Assembly: GCF_000426865.1 (NCBI RefSeq)
Contig: NZ_AUGE01000001.1
Coordinates: forward strand, 62,001-126,000
Length of the DNA stretch: 64,000 bases
From: Citrifermentans bremense R1
GTDB lineage: Bacteria > Desulfobacterota > Desulfuromonadia > Geobacterales > Geobacteraceae
Direction of reading: 5' to 3'
Part shown: one piece after another, positions 52,110 to 61,125 of the stretch
Layout of the letters: every line of letters starts with the position of its first letter
Position numbering within the stretch: the stretch's first letter is position 1
Position numbers and translations under genes: made by a program
The notes under the pieces: model-generated
The model's input: the letters and a program-made list of their open reading frames with translations, nothing else
Told to the model about the DNA's origin: nothing
Database searches by the model: none

Positions 52110-52390
52110 AGCTTCACCCCTGTCTTCAATGCCAATTTCACGAAAGGATCGGAATCGTCAGCAGCGAGCAAGATGTCTATCTTCTGCTCGCCAATCAGTC
52201 GGTAGAGTTCGGCTTTAATTGCTCTTTTGACATCACCACCGGAAAGCCTGCGGGACAGGACCAACAGATCGATGTCGCCGCCTTTTTTTGAATCGTCCAC
52301 TCTGGAGCCGAAAAGGAACACGGCCGCCTCCTGGTCCAGGTTATGGATGGTGGACTTGATGGCGTTTATTTCTTCCCGCTTCAGTCTCAT
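52106..52390 (-). CDS. MntA-like minimal nucleotidyltransferase antitoxin
   Basis: 94-aa nucleotidyltransferase with VFLFGSRVDDSKKGGDIDLL, the GSx9DxD catalytic signature, and a third acidic position in KIDILLA. MntA enzymes add AMP to the HepT toxin. Directly upstream of and overlapping the HepT-like gene by 4 nt. ATG 52390 has only a weak ribosome site. It is separate in sequence from the fused MNT-HEPN gene at 48417, so two systems of this kind lie within 4 kb. Confidence 0.85.
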   Translation of the reverse strand: MRLKREEINAIKSTIHNLDQEAAVFLFGSRVDDSKKGGDIDLLVLSRRLSGGDVKRAIKAELYRLIGEQKIDILLAADDSDPFVKLALKTGVKL

Positions 52391-52407
52391 AATTGAACAC
52401 CACTAGC

Positions 52408-52530
52408 CTCACGCAAGAAAGCATTAACACAGAGGTGTACACGGCGGTCTCAGAGAAAAAAGTCTTTACTTCGCCTTTCTCTGTGCCCTTCGTGAACCTC
52501 AGTGTCCTCTGTGCTCCGCATCCGGACCGT
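52408..52530. repeat. Repeat-like segment with CTCTGTG motifs
   Basis: Starts with a truncated A arm (CTCACGCAAGAAAG, 52411 on), then ACACAGAGGTGTACACGG, and TTTCTCTGTGCCCTTCGTGA with CAGTGTCCTCTGTGCTCCGC (to 52520). The CACAGAG and CTCTGTG parts are inverted. A different family from A/B/C; no coding signal. Confidence 0.55.
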
Positions 52531-52986
52531 TCATATCCCGCCCCCTCCAAGACGCGGAATATTGAATTCGTTCATGGCGTGTTGAGACGCAACGTCGAAA
52601 AACCAGGGCGCCGGCAATATCCCCGGGTTTATTTCCACGCCGGCAAATAGTTTTTCCGGAGCTATATCGCCTGCCAGCACCACGAACTTGCCCTTCTTTG
52701 TCATTGCCAGGAATAAAGAAAACAGCTCCTGCCTTAGGTGGGGGCGTTTCAAAAGTAACCATGCGTTGTCAACCATCAGTACATCCAAGGAGAGGTACCT
52801 GAGCCTGAAATGTTGCATTGCCGATGTAGTGACAGCCTGCATCAACTCGGAGGAGAATTGGTGGACACACAGGCGCCTTGTCTTGATGCCAGGCTGCCTG
52901 CGCGTGCAGTCATGGTATCGCTTCAGCAAACGAGTTTTTCCGGTGCCTGTCGGGCCAAAAAGATAGACGAAATTGTTGGCAACCAT
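52531..52986 (-). CDS. Small DnaA-like ATPase domain protein
   Basis: 151-aa P-loop protein resembling only the core of the DnaA/Hda ATPase. FVYLFGPTGTGKTRLLKRY (about 6-24) matches the DnaA Walker A region, QFSSELMQAV the segment after it, LDVLMVDNAWLLL (about 78-90) Walker B with Asp-Asn in place of Asp-Asp, and ELFSLFLAMTKKGKFVVLAG the following helix and sensor I. The lid and the DNA-binding domain IV are missing; the C-terminus (PAPWFFDVASQHAMNEFNIP) is unfamiliar. Start uncertain (ATG 52986 or 52995, both next to repeat sequence). Lies upstream of the MntA/HepT pair on the same strand. Role unknown. Confidence 0.65.
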   Translation of the reverse strand: MVANNFVYLFGPTGTGKTRLLKRYHDCTRRQPGIKTRRLCVHQFSSELMQAVTTSAMQHFRLRYLSLDVLMVDNAWLLLKRPHLRQELFSLFLAMTKKGKFVVLAGDIAPEKLFAGVEINPGILPAPWFFDVASQHAMNEFNIPRLGGGGI

Positions 52987-53027
52987 GCTCCCCTGCATTC
53001 CCTTTATCCCTGTTAAACGTTTTTGCC

Positions 53028-53353
53028 TCACGCAAAGACGCAAAGACCGCAAAGAAAAACCTTTTCAAACCAAATTACAGGGATGGAGGGGATAAAAGGG
53101 ATAAAACCAACTTTCAGCAGTATCCGTTCTTAGCGTCTTTGCGGCTTGGCGTGAAACGGGTTGCTTCAGGTTCTGCAGTTATCCCCTGCATCCCCTTTAT
53201 CCCTGTTAAAGGTTTTAGCCTTAGCGCCTTTGCGGCTTGGCGTGAAACGGTCGCTCAAAATACTACAGCTGAGACCCAAAAGGCAAAACAAAAGCTCTGA
53301 TCGATCCTAAGCCTTTGTTTTGCCTTTCTTTGCGTCTTTGCGTCTTTGCGTGA
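53028..53353. repeat. Composite repeat A-B-A'-B'-A' and an extra A' arm
   Basis: A arm from 53028, B (ACAGGGATGGAGGGGATAAA) from about 53080, A' (TTAGCGTCTTTGCGGCTTGG) to 53154, B' (TATCCCCTGCATCCCCTTTA) about 53180-53205, second A' (to 53245). A further A' arm TTTCTTTGCGTCTTTGCGTC (about 53325-53353) abuts the kdsA stop. This fills the 311-bp gap between kdsA and the DnaA-like gene. Confidence 0.85.
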
Positions 53354-53363
53354 GTCGGTTTTG

Positions 53364-54185
53364 TTACTGGTTGACTATGGCGTCGATTGCTTTGAGCTTC
53401 TTCAAAAGCGCCGGCATGTCGTCCAGGCGCACCGAGTTCGGCCCGTCGCAAAGGGCCTGCTCCGGCTCCTCGTGCACTTCCATGAAGATGCCGTCCACCC
53501 CGGCAGCTACAGCCGCGCGGGAGAGGAACTCGACGTACTCGCGCTGTCCGCCGGAAGAGGTCCCCTCCCCTCCCGGGAGCTGCACGCTGTGGGTGGCATC
53601 GAAGATGACCGGATAACCGGTGGAGCGCATGATCGGGAAGCTCCTCATGTCGACTACGAGGTTGTTGTAACCGAAGCTCGCGCCGCGCTCGGTGAGGATG
53701 ATGTTATCGTTGCCGCAGGAGCTGATCTTGCCGACCACGTTCTTCATGTCCCAGGGGGCCAGGAACTGCCCCTTTTTGACGTTGATCACCTTCCCGGTTT
53801 TGCCGGCTGCGACCAGGAGGTCGGTCTGGCGGCAGAGAAAGGCGGGGATCTGCAGCACGTCCAGGACTTCGGCCGCGGGCTCGACCTGCTCGATGGAGTG
53901 GATGTCGGAAAGGACCGGGACGCCGAGCGCCTCTTTCACCTTGGCGAGGATCCTGAGCCCCTCCTTCATCCCGGGGCCGCGGAATGCGGTGACCGAAGTA
54001 CGGTTGGCCTTGTCGTAGGAGGCCTTGAAGATCAGCGAGATCCCCACGCCGTTGCAGATGCTCATCAGCCTCTCGGCGCAGCGCAGCGTGGCGGTTTCGT
54101 TTTCTATCACGCAAGGCCCGGCCACCAGCGCCAGCGGCCTCCCCCCGCCAATCTTCACTCCACCTACGGTGATTTCCTTAGTCAT
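53364..54185 (-). CDS. kdsA: 3-deoxy-D-manno-octulosonate 8-phosphate synthase
   Basis: 273-aa aldolase condensing PEP and arabinose-5-phosphate to Kdo-8-P. Family stretches: [65 protein letters not shown] (in part), [16 protein letters not shown], and [17 protein letters not shown]. The segment [15 protein letters not shown] places Cys near the metal-site region as in some metal-dependent forms, but I do not claim the class. ATG 54185 follows GGAGAGG. Genes on both sides belong to the same pathway, with repeats in between. Confidence 0.95.
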   Translation of the reverse strand: MTKEITVGGVKIGGGRPLALVAGPCVIENETATLRCAERLMSICNGVGISLIFKASYDKANRTSVTAFRGPGMKEGLRILAKVKEALGVPVLSDIHSIEQVEPAAEVLDVLQIPAFLCRQTDLLVAAGKTGKVINVKKGQFLAPWDMKNVVGKISSCGNDNIILTERGASFGYNNLVVDMRSFPIMRSTGYPVIFDATHSVQLPGGEGTSSGGQREYVEFLSRAAVAAGVDGIFMEVHEEPEQALCDGPNSVRLDDMPALLKKLKAIDAIVNQ

Positions 54186-54202
54186 GAGACCTCTCCTGTA
54201 AA

Positions 54203-54236
54203 TCAACGTTCAACGTTCAAAGTTCAACGTTCGACT
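54203..54236. repeat. Heptanucleotide tandem repeat (TCAACGT)n upstream of kdsA
   Basis: Four TCAACGT-type units (one TCAAAGT) followed by TCGACT, starting 18 bp upstream of the kdsA start codon. Similar tracts lie at 58586 and 61078. Confidence 0.8.
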
Positions 54237-54271
54237 TAAACCCAAAAACAAAAACACGAAAATTCTATCTA

Positions 54272-54491
54272 CACGCAAAGACGCCAAGAACGCTAAGAAA
54301 ACCGTTAAAACCTACTTACAGGGATGAAGGGGATAAAAGGGATAAAACCAAAGGCTTATGGTTCAACCCTCTTTACATGTAAGGTTCTGCCGTATCCCCT
54401 GTATCCCTGTAAAACGTTTTTGCTTTAGCCTTTCTTTGCGTCTTTGCGGCTTTGCGTGACACGGGTCGCTTCAGGTTGCGGCTTTGCGTGA
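54272..54491. repeat. Composite repeat A-B-B'-A'
   Basis: A arm ACGCAAAGACGCCAAGAACG (from 54273), B (ACAGGGATGAAGGGGATAAA, from about 54319), B' (TATCCCCTGTATCCCTGTAA, about 54393-54412), A' (CTTTGCGTCTTTGCGGCTTT, to 54462), then a partial A' (TTGCGGCTTTGCGTGAC, to 54491). Here B-B' is nested inside A-A', in contrast to 48253. It fills the gap between pyrG and kdsA. Confidence 0.85.
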
Positions 54492-54499
54492 CCCCGCGG

Positions 54500-56375
<1,876 letters not shown>

Positions 56376-56382
<7 letters not shown>

Positions 56383-57131
56383 TTCAGCCTTTCCAGCACC
56401 TTGTCCAGGTCAGCCGGGGTGTCTACGCCTATGGACTCGAACTCGGTCTCGACGATCTTGATGCGATAGCCGTTTTCCAGAACCCGCAACTGCTCGAGTT
56501 TCTCGGCGAGCTCGAGGTAGGTGGGCTTTAGCCCTGCGAACACGGGGAGGAACTCCCTGCGGTAGACGTAGAGACCTACGTGCTTGTAGCAGAGAAGCTT
56601 GCCGCAGACGAAGGCGTCGTCTTTCAAATCGTTCCACTTGTCCCTGAAAAAGGGGAGCGGCGAACGCGAGAAGTAGAGCACGTTCCCCGTGGGGTCGGAA
56701 ACGACCTTGACCACGTTCGGGGAAAGAAAGTCGTGCAGCGTCTTGATCCTGCACTTCAAGGTGGCCATCGGGATGGACGGATCGTCCAAAAGCGGCCGGA
56801 TCGCCTCGTCGATCATGGCGGGATCTATCAGCGGCTCGTCCCCCTGGACGTTCACGATGATGTCCGCATCGATCTTGGCGGCCACCTCGGCCAGGCGGTC
56901 GGTACCGGTCTCGTGGGTCGGCGAGGTCATCTCGACCCTGCCGCCGAAGGCGCGCACGGCGGCGGCTATCCGCTCGTCGTCGGTCGCCACTATCACCTCG
57001 GAGACAAGGGTCGCCTTCGCTGCGCGCTCGTAAACATGCTGCACCATGGGGCGTCCCATGATGTCCGCCAAGGCCTTCCCCTCAAAACGCGTAGAAGCAT
57101 ACCTGGCGGGTATTACCGCGGTTATTTTCAT
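56376..57131 (-). CDS. kdsB: 3-deoxy-manno-octulosonate cytidylyltransferase
   Basis: 251-aa enzyme activating Kdo to CMP-Kdo with CTP. Motifs: [43 protein letters not shown] and [11 protein letters not shown], with [12 protein letters not shown]-type [15 protein letters not shown] later. ATG 57131 was chosen by homology ([11 protein letters not shown]); the ribosome site is weak (GAGACG). First gene of the Kdo operon in this window, with 197 bp to the EAL/HDOD gene upstream that hold short GC-rich dyads (AGCCGGC/GCCGGCT, 57233-57263). Confidence 0.95.
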
Positions 57132-57328
57132 TTGGCGTCTCAATAAGGACTCCGTCCGGAACTGCCGGCGTGAAGTCCTGGTTGCGGTTGTGGTTTGGTG
57201 AATTGGTATGGCTGGCTTTTTGCTGCGGCTTTAGCCGGCGGAGCGCAGCCTGAACTGCCGGCTCCGTCCCTTGTCTGGCGGGACGAAACAAGTTACATCA
57301 AAAGAAAGGGTTGTGTCAAGGAGTGAAA

Positions 57329-58564
57329 TTAGAGAGATGCGGAGAGGCTGTCCGACCAGGCGATGGTCTCTAACTGGCAGGAAAGAAGCTGATCCAGATC
57401 GAGGCCGCTTTCTTCCAGTTGTTCGTTCACCCCTTCGAAATCAGCCTCTTCCAGCCTCTGGGCCAGTAACAGTAGCCCCCCCAGTTCGCCTTCGCGTGAT
57501 AGGAGGGCCGACTTTACGTTCTCCACCAGATTCAGTTTCCCCACCAGCTCGTTCATGGAGTCGTCGAAGAGTACGTCGATGAGCGAGAGTATCCCGACCA
57601 TGAAGGCCTGGTCGGCAAGCTCCCTCCCGGCGCGCCCTTTAAGGGCGAGCACCAGCTGTTCCATCAGCTTGCCGCGCGTGGCGGCCATCTCCAGAAGCGG
57701 GCTGTGCACGCCGTTTGAGTCGTTGCTGGCGTAAAGGGCCAGGGTGATCCAGCGCTTCAACTGCTCCATCCCGAGCACCATGAGGGCGTGGCGCAGGGTC
57801 TTGATGCGCACCCTGAGGCCGATGGCGACGGAGTTCACCAGCCTGAGCAGGTTGTAGGTGAGGCCGGGGTTCTGCTTGAAGGTCTCCTCGATCTCCTCCA
57901 GCTCCGTGTCGGCCATGACCTGCTGCATCAGCCGCAGCATGGCGATCTTCGCGATGTCGATCCTGTTCTGCCGCAGCACCACGGGACGGGCGAAGTAGTA
58001 CCCCTGGAAGAGATGGAACCCCAGCTGCGAACAGAACCGGTACTGCTCGGCGGTCTCCACCTTCTCGGCCAAAAGGGTGAAGGGCCAGGGATTGAGCCGC
58101 TCCAGCATCTCGGGAAGAGCCGCGGCCGGCGTCTCCAGCACGTCGACCTTGACGATGTCGATCGCCTCGTAGATCTCGTGGCAGTCGGCGGAGTAGACGT
58201 GGTCGTCGAGGGCCAGGGTGAAGCCCAGCGACTTGAGGGTGCGGCAGCGCTCCACCACCTCCCGGTCCGCCACGATGGTTTCCAGAAGTTCGATCACCAC
58301 GCGGTCCTTGGGCAAAAGTTCCACCGCGTCGCTCATCAGCATCTCGCGGGTGACGTTGAAAAAGCCGCGATGCCTCCCCAGCACGTCCTGGATGCCGAAC
58401 TCGGTCAGGGCTCCCACGATGACGCTGGCGCTCGCCACCTGGACGTCGAGAAAGTTCGCCGACTGCAAGCTCTCCGCGGAACGGAACGAGAGCTCGAAGC
58501 CGACGATCTTCTGGGTCCGGTCGAGTATCGGCTGTCGTCCGAGAAAGAATTTTTCTTCGCTCAT
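57329..58564 (-). CDS. EAL/HDOD signalling protein (YuxH-like)
   Basis: 411-aa protein with an N-terminal EAL-like domain (about 1-205) and a C-terminal HDOD domain (about 210-400). The EAL signature is degenerate: GFELSFR replaces the E-A-L active-site motif, and the metal-binding positions are not evident, so phosphodiesterase activity on c-di-GMP is unlikely. The HDOD part has NPGLTYNLLRLVNS and ALMVLGMEQLKRWI typical of the family. It lies 49 bp downstream of cheB on the same strand and could be the last gene of the chemotaxis operon, linking it to c-di-GMP-related or other signalling. Confidence 0.87.
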   Translation of the reverse strand: MSEEKFFLGRQPILDRTQKIVGFELSFRSAESLQSANFLDVQVASASVIVGALTEFGIQDVLGRHRGFFNVTREMLMSDAVELLPKDRVVIELLETIVADREVVERCRTLKSLGFTLALDDHVYSADCHEIYEAIDIVKVDVLETPAAALPEMLERLNPWPFTLLAEKVETAEQYRFCSQLGFHLFQGYYFARPVVLRQNRIDIAKIAMLRLMQQVMADTELEEIEETFKQNPGLTYNLLRLVNSVAIGLRVRIKTLRHALMVLGMEQLKRWITLALYASNDSNGVHSPLLEMAATRGKLMEQLVLALKGRAGRELADQAFMVGILSLIDVLFDDSMNELVGKLNLVENVKSALLSREGELGGLLLLAQRLEEADFEGVNEQLEESGLDLDQLLSCQLETIAWSDSLSASL

Positions 58565-58585
58565 GAGTAACCCCGGAAAAGCTGT

Positions 58586-58617
58586 ACAACGTTCGACGTT
58601 CGACGTTCAACGTTCAG
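58586..58617. repeat. Heptanucleotide tandem repeat (ACGTTCR)n
   Basis: Four ACGTTCG/ACGTTCA units in the cheB-EAL/HDOD gap, reaching into the cheB stop codon. Same repeat as at 54203 and 61078. Confidence 0.8.
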
Positions 58618-59684
58618 GCGCAAAGCCTCAGGACTTCGCGGCTGATGGCGTCGAGGGGACGCACCAGGTCGACCCCCCCCAGCTTGATCGCCTCGTTGGG
58701 CATGCCGAAGACGATGCAGCTCGCCTCGTCCTGGGCGATGTTCACGGCACCGGCCTGCTTCATCTCCAGCATGCCGTGCGCGCCGTCGTCCCCCATCCCC
58801 GTCATGATGACGCCGACCGCGTTCTTGCCGGCGTAACGCGCGGCGGACCTGAAAAGCACGTCCACGGAGGGGCGATGCCGCGAGACCAGCGGCCCGTCCT
58901 TGATCTCGACGTAGTAGCGGGCGCCGCTTCTTTTCAAAAGGAGATGGTGGTTTCCCGCGGCGATCAGCGCCCGGCCTCGCACTACGGTGTCGTTGTTCTC
59001 CGCCTCCTTGACCGTGATCCGGCAAAGCCCGTCCAGCCGCTGCGAGAAGGCGCGGGTGAAACCTTCCGGCATGTGCTGCACGATGACGATGCCGGGAGAG
59101 TCGGCCGGCAGCGACTCCAGGAAGGTGCGCAGCGCTTCGGTGCCGCCGGTGGAGGCGCCGATTACGACCACTTTTTCCGTGGTCTGCATCATCGCCTGGC
59201 TCTTGGGCTTCTCCATGATGACGTCGGCGGAAAGCTTCGGGGCTACCTGGTGCGGGGCCGCCGACACCTTCCTGACCCTCGCCTGGCTCGCAGCCTTCAC
59301 CACGTCGCAGATCCTCACCCTGGACTCCTCGAGGAAGGTCTTGGTCCCAAGGCGCGGCTTCTGGATGATCTCCACCGCGCCGTACTCAAGCGCCTTTAAC
59401 GCGGTCTCCGACCCCATCTCGGTGAGGCTTGAGCACATCACCACCGGAATGGGATGCTGGCTCATGATCTTGTGCAGGAAGGTGATGCCGTCCATGCGCG
59501 GCATCTCGACGTCGAGGGTGATGACGTCGGGGACCTCGTGCCTGATGCGCTCCGCCGCGATGAAGGGATCACCCGCCGTCGACATCACCTCGATCTGGGG
59601 GTCTGAGGAGAGGATATCCGACAGGGTCTGGCGCACCACCGCCGAATCGTCCACTATAAGCACTTTTATCTTCTTCTTCGCCAT
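58614..59684 (-). CDS. cheB: Chemotaxis protein-glutamate methylesterase/deamidase
   Basis: 356-aa response regulator with an N-terminal receiver domain (about 5-125, phospho-acceptor Asp58 in [12 protein letters not shown]) and a C-terminal methylesterase domain. The esterase motifs are [12 protein letters not shown] with the catalytic Ser, VQHMPEGFT with His, and [12 protein letters not shown] with Asp. It demethylates MCPs, opposing CheR. The start codon follows the cheD stop directly (TAGATG). Confidence 0.95.
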   Translation of the reverse strand: MAKKKIKVLIVDDSAVVRQTLSDILSSDPQIEVMSTAGDPFIAAERIRHEVPDVITLDVEMPRMDGITFLHKIMSQHPIPVVMCSSLTEMGSETALKALEYGAVEIIQKPRLGTKTFLEESRVRICDVVKAASQARVRKVSAAPHQVAPKLSADVIMEKPKSQAMMQTTEKVVVIGASTGGTEALRTFLESLPADSPGIVIVQHMPEGFTRAFSQRLDGLCRITVKEAENNDTVVRGRALIAAGNHHLLLKRSGARYYVEIKDGPLVSRHRPSVDVLFRSAARYAGKNAVGVIMTGMGDDGAHGMLEMKQAGAVNIAQDEASCIVFGMPNEAIKLGGVDLVRPLDAISREVLRLCA

Positions 59685-60182
59685 CTATGAAACCCCCGAT
59701 TTTCCGAGCCGTTGTAACAGCACCTCTCCGGTATCAGTATGAAAGATGATCTTTCTTCCCCGCTCTCCCCCCAGGTCCTGGCGCACCACCCTGATCGCCT
59801 CCCGTTGCAGCACCTGGAGCGCCATCTCCGCGTTCTGGCTTCCCACACCCGGATGTTGCACGCTCCCCTCGAACATGTCGGCCCCCCCGAACACCTTGGC
59901 CTGCAGTTCCTTGCCGGCGACCCCATGCGCTTTGAGCCGCTTCAGCAGCATCATGACGGCACAATCGACGTACTTCGCATGGGAGGGATCCTCGTGGCTG
60001 CAGCCGGCCTGGTTGCCGCAACTGGGGAGTTGCGCGTGACAGATGGCGCCGAAGCGGGTCCTTTGGCAAAAAAGCGTCACCGCGATGCAGGACCCTAGCA
60101 GCGTGGTGACCAAAGTCGGTTCAGAGCTTACCAGCATCTGCCCCGGTTTGAGGAAAAGCAGGCTCTGTACCTGCCGGCTCAT
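59685..60182 (-). CDS. cheD: Chemoreceptor glutamine deamidase
   Basis: 165-aa enzyme deamidating specific Gln residues of MCPs. The catalytic Cys and His are in TLLGSCIAVTLF and FGAICHAQLP; AKVFGGADMFEG is another conserved stretch. A Cys/His-rich insertion (LPSCGNQAGCSHEDPSHAKY) is frequent in environmental CheD proteins. ATG 60182 overlaps the cheR stop by 4 nt. Confidence 0.94.
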   Translation of the reverse strand: MSRQVQSLLFLKPGQMLVSSEPTLVTTLLGSCIAVTLFCQRTRFGAICHAQLPSCGNQAGCSHEDPSHAKYVDCAVMMLLKRLKAHGVAGKELQAKVFGGADMFEGSVQHPGVGSQNAEMALQVLQREAIRVVRQDLGGERGRKIIFHTDTGEVLLQRLGKSGVS

Positions 60183-61057
60183 TTCTGCCTGCGGTACACG
60201 GTCGGGTACACGCTCACCAGCGGCACGTCCAAGCCGCTCAGCGTCTCAGAGTGCCCCATGAAGATGAACGCCCCGGGTTTCATGTTCCGGTGAAAGCGCT
60301 GCAAGAGCTTCTCCTGGGTGGGGCGGTCGAAATAGATGATGACGTTGCGGCAGAAGATGATGTCCAAATGCTCCCGCATGCCGAAATCTTCGTCCATGAA
60401 GTTGAGCCTGCGAAAACGCACCTTCTCGCGCAGCTCCGGCACGATCCGGACCATGCCGGAGCTCCTGTCCTTGCTCCTCAACAGGTACTTCTTCTTGAGC
60501 TCGAAGGGGACCGGCTCCACCTGGCTCTCCTGGTAGATGGCGTTTTTCGCCTTCTCCAGGACCCGCGTGGAGATGTCGGTGGCGAGGATCCTGAAGTCGA
60601 ACCCGGGATTATTGTGGGCGAACTCGGAGAGAACCATGGCGAGCGTATAGGGCTCCTCCCCGGAGGAGCAGCCGGCGCTCCAGATGGCCAGGGTGGCGCC
60701 GGGATGCCTTCTCACCCAATCAGGCAAGACCGTATGGGAGAGGTAATTGAAATGGTCGGGCTCGCGGAAGAAGTCCGTCTTGTTGGTGGTGACCATGTCG
60801 AGCATCTGCACCAGCTCCTTCTCCAGCCCCTCGCTGGAGAAGAGGTAGTCGCAGTAATCGGCGAAGCTGTGCATGCCGAGCGCCCTCAGCCTTTTTTGCA
60901 GTCGCGCTTCCAGCATGGTCTTTTTCACGTCGGGCATCTTGATGCCGCAGGTGTCGTAGATGAAACGGCTAAGTCTGCCGAAATCACGCGCCGACAGGAC
61001 GGCGGTGTGGTCGATGCGGCCAGGCTCTTCCATGCGTAGCGCTCCCGATGCGAACAT
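60179..61057 (-). CDS. cheR: Chemotaxis protein methyltransferase
   Basis: 292-aa SAM-dependent methyltransferase of MCP glutamates. An N-terminal helical domain (SARDFGRLSRFIYDTCGIKMP, about 23-43) precedes the catalytic domain, with LAIWSAGCSSGEEPYTLAM for SAM binding and DIIFCRNVIIYFD later. ATG 61057 has GAGGGAG at six bases. It overlaps cheD and is separated from cheA by a 68-bp gap with a heptanucleotide tract. Confidence 0.95.
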   Translation of the reverse strand: MFASGALRMEEPGRIDHTAVLSARDFGRLSRFIYDTCGIKMPDVKKTMLEARLQKRLRALGMHSFADYCDYLFSSEGLEKELVQMLDMVTTNKTDFFREPDHFNYLSHTVLPDWVRRHPGATLAIWSAGCSSGEEPYTLAMVLSEFAHNNPGFDFRILATDISTRVLEKAKNAIYQESQVEPVPFELKKKYLLRSKDRSSGMVRIVPELREKVRFRRLNFMDEDFGMREHLDIIFCRNVIIYFDRPTQEKLLQRFHRNMKPGAFIFMGHSETLSGLDVPLVSVYPTVYRRQK

Positions 61058-61077
61058 TCATCACTCCCTCAAAGGCT

Positions 61078-61102
61078 GTTCAACGTTCAACGTTCTATGT
61101 TC
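61078..61102. repeat. Heptanucleotide tandem repeat in the cheA-cheR gap
   Basis: About three units of GTTCAAC type (TTCAACGTTCAACGTTCTAT) between the cheA stop and the cheR start. Third copy of the tract found at 54203 and 58586. Confidence 0.75.
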
Positions 61103-61125
61103 TGCAGTTAGAAGCAGAACCGCAG

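Noticed and set aside
57233-57263. AGCCGGC/GCCGGCT hairpin as terminator of the EAL/HDOD gene
   Set aside because: The stem is 7 bp with a 17-nt loop and no T-run follows on the minus strand.
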